A DNA stretch of 6,856 nt from contig CAUHML010000163.1 of the NCBI GenBank assembly GCA_959606905.1, positions 1 to 6,856 on the forward strand, given 5' to 3'. Of the stretch, positions 5,568 through 6,856 are shown one piece after another (positions within the stretch are counted from its first letter, which is position 1; the number at the start of each line of letters is the position of its first letter). A model generated the notes under the pieces. The model was not told the DNA's origin. It ran no database searches and saw only the letters and a program-made list of their open reading frames with translations. The translations under genes and the position numbers were made by a program. The stretch is from an uncultured Bacteroides sp. (GTDB taxonomy: Bacteria; Bacteroidota; Bacteroidia; Bacteroidales; Bacteroidaceae).

Positions 5568-6521
5568 CTACAAAGTATCGCCCTTTTTATATTTTACAGG
5601 AACCAATACTTCCCTTTTCTTAAGCGGTTGATCATTGATCAGTTTAATAAGCATATTCACACTTTCCTTTGCAACCTTCTTCGCATCCTGTACAATTGAA
5701 TCAATCGAATGGTAATTGAAGTCCGTGGCATAAGTTCCATCATAAGCCAATATTTTTTTGTTTTTTTCTGTCTTGAGGAAGGCGGCTGCACACAAGTCCA
5801 AAGCCATAATTCCATCAACGTCCGGATATTGATCCAACAATGTTCTGGTACGTTTCATACACAATTGATAGTTTACAACTTCCTCCCATTGAAAAGATTC
5901 AATGATAACCTCCCTATTATGCTTCTCCATCACATCGATAAGGGCTCTCGCGCTATCGGCAGAGGCAAGTTCCATCCTGGTCGGATCACTAAAGCACATC
6001 ACTTTTTTACAGCCTTTTTCCAAAAACAATTCGCCCGCTAAAATTCCTCCCTGATGATGATCCGATGTCACCAGCGGGATTCCCGGTATAATCCGATCCA
6101 GTGAGATAATTGGTTTCTCAATATTCATATAATATTCATCAGAAAGAAACGCAGATCCTACAATCAGTCCATCGAACAGATTACGTTCCAATGTATCAAG
6201 ATATTCTCTTTCCTTGTCCTGATTTCCTCTGGTATTACAAATAACCACATTATATCCGTATTGATCTAATTCTGCCTCAAGATAATTCCAAAGAGTTGAG
6301 AAATACGGATGGATAATATCCGGTGTCATAACACCGATAATACCCGTTCTTTTCTTATACAGATTTCTGATCCACTGATTAGGAATATAATCTAGCTCCT
6401 CTACCGCCTTCTTAATTTTGTTTTTGCTTTTCTCTGATACATATCCGCTACCATTTAACGCTCTGGATACCGTGCTGGGTGCTACATGTGCCAGCTTTGC
6501 AACTTCTCGAATGCTTGCCAT
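5568..6521 (-). CDS. LacI-family transcriptional regulator, probable repressor of the transporter operon
   Basis: This 317-residue protein probably represses the downstream transporter/glucosidase operon and releases it when a sugar binds. The N-terminal LacI-type helix-turn-helix is clear: IREVAKLAHVAPSTVSRALNG (split as IREVAKLAHV, 4-13, and APSTVSRALNG, 14-24). A hinge region follows around residues 47-59 (PNQWIRNLYKKRT). The rest is a periplasmic-binding-protein-like sensor with family landmarks: HPYF (71-74), SLDR (140-143), SDHHQGG (153-159) and a late QDAKKVAKESV helix (278-288). The protein is slightly shorter than the usual 330-340 residues. The ATG at 6521 has an AGGAG site 8 nt upstream (6530-6534). 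The likely targets are the two palindromes at 5173-5196 and 5256-5279. The effector is unknown and is inferred to be an alpha-glucoside or its product. Its own terminator implies a separate transcript. Confidence 0.95.
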   Translation of the reverse strand: MASIREVAKLAHVAPSTVSRALNGSGYVSEKSKNKIKKAVEELDYIPNQWIRNLYKKRTGIIGVMTPDIIHPYFSTLWNYLEAELDQYGYNVVICNTRGNQDKEREYLDTLERNLFDGLIVGSAFLSDEYYMNIEKPIISLDRIIPGIPLVTSDHHQGGILAGELFLEKGCKKVMCFSDPTRMELASADSARALIDVMEKHNREVIIESFQWEEVVNYQLCMKRTRTLLDQYPDVDGIMALDLCAAAFLKTEKNKKILAYDGTYATDFNYHSIDSIVQDAKKVAKESVNMLIKLINDQPLKKREVLVPVKYKKGDTL

Positions 6522-6856
6522 AATCTCTTCTCCTCACTTGTGTAATTGCAAACGAATTGCCCTTATATTCCCCTTTATCCTCTTAATTAAATCCGACAAC
6601 CTTCTGCGACAATCGATAAGCCGCAACCGAAATCTTGCGGCCTCACTTACCCGGAAGATTCATGGTCTGTCCCATAATGCCATTGCGGAGTTGCTGGAAG
6701 ATTATAATATCTTTTTCCTTAATATACTGAAGTTTTATTTTATTATACACCTTTTTGTCCATGGAGTCGAACTATTTTTACTTAACAGTCAGCAGTTATA
6801 CTCTTTGTATTTTCGTATAATAATCATATAACTTATAAATAATAAAACAGCTGCGC
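6522..6856. other. Gene-free leader upstream of the LacI-family gene
   Basis: I find no intact gene in this stretch. On the minus strand, TATAAT-like -10 candidates occur at 6701-6706 and 6742-6747, but neither has a good -35 partner, so the repressor promoter is not fixed. A 7-bp hairpin (GCCGCAA at 6620-6626 with 6635-6641) has no T run after it. A paired GCAA...TTGC element (6548-6560) lies just before the repressor ribosome site but does not match the 5173/5256 operators. GGAAGATT occurs twice (6653-6660, 6696-6703). The segment 6583-6710 has more coding-like composition than its AT-rich surroundings and may be a gene relic. Confidence 0.45.

Noticed and set aside
6548..6560. GCAA-ACGAA-TTGC as an autoregulatory operator of the LacI-family gene
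   Set aside because: Only four bases per arm pair, the inner positions do not match, and it does not resemble the two strong operators.
6418..6831. 137-codon plus-strand open frame across the start of the LacI-family gene and its leader
   Set aside because: It begins antisense inside the repressor's DNA-binding domain, has no convincing ribosome site and gives no recognisable protein. Only its central part has mildly coding-like composition, which is recorded as a possible relic.

Overview
The window looks like a low-GC Firmicute, most likely a gut Clostridia/Lachnospiraceae-type bacterium. I infer this from the AT-rich sequence, the strong AGGAGG-type ribosome binding sites, a diderm-free lipoprotein sugar-binding protein, an Msm-like carbohydrate ABC transporter without its own ATPase, and an FMN-riboswitch-type RNA. 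The genus is not established.

All five convincing genes lie on the minus strand, so biological order runs right to left. At the right end, 6522-6856 is a gene-free leader. It is followed by a LacI-family repressor (5568-6521), which ends at its own intrinsic terminator (5461-5506). Then comes a regulatory region (about 5173-5380) holding a well-formed promoter and two identical 24-bp operator-like repeats. Next is a four-gene operon: a sugar-binding lipoprotein (3820-5157), a MalF-type permease (2857-3726), a MalG-type permease (2042-2857) and a cytoplasmic GH13 alpha-glucosidase (400-2025). A strong terminator at 273-320 closes the operon.

The genes form one pathway. The lipoprotein captures an alpha-linked gluco-oligosaccharide outside the cell, the two permeases import it using an ATPase encoded elsewhere, and the GH13 enzyme releases glucose in the cytoplasm. 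The LacI-type protein is the likely sugar-responsive repressor. One operator copy sits at the predicted transcription start. The other sits 83 bp downstream, beside the first ribosome binding site, which suggests repression by looping.

Beyond the operon terminator (1-272) a different unit begins, also on the minus strand. It has an FMN-riboswitch-like aptamer (P2 to P5 recognisable) whose P6/3' part is not recognisable and is replaced by a long hairpin. Upstream of that is a compact cloverleaf-like inverted-repeat element. Any gene controlled by this RNA lies off the left edge. The most unusual points are the divergent FMN-type RNA, the phased duplicated operator, and a 12-bp hairpin between the binding-protein and permease genes. 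I see no CRISPR array, tRNA, rRNA or intact mobile element.
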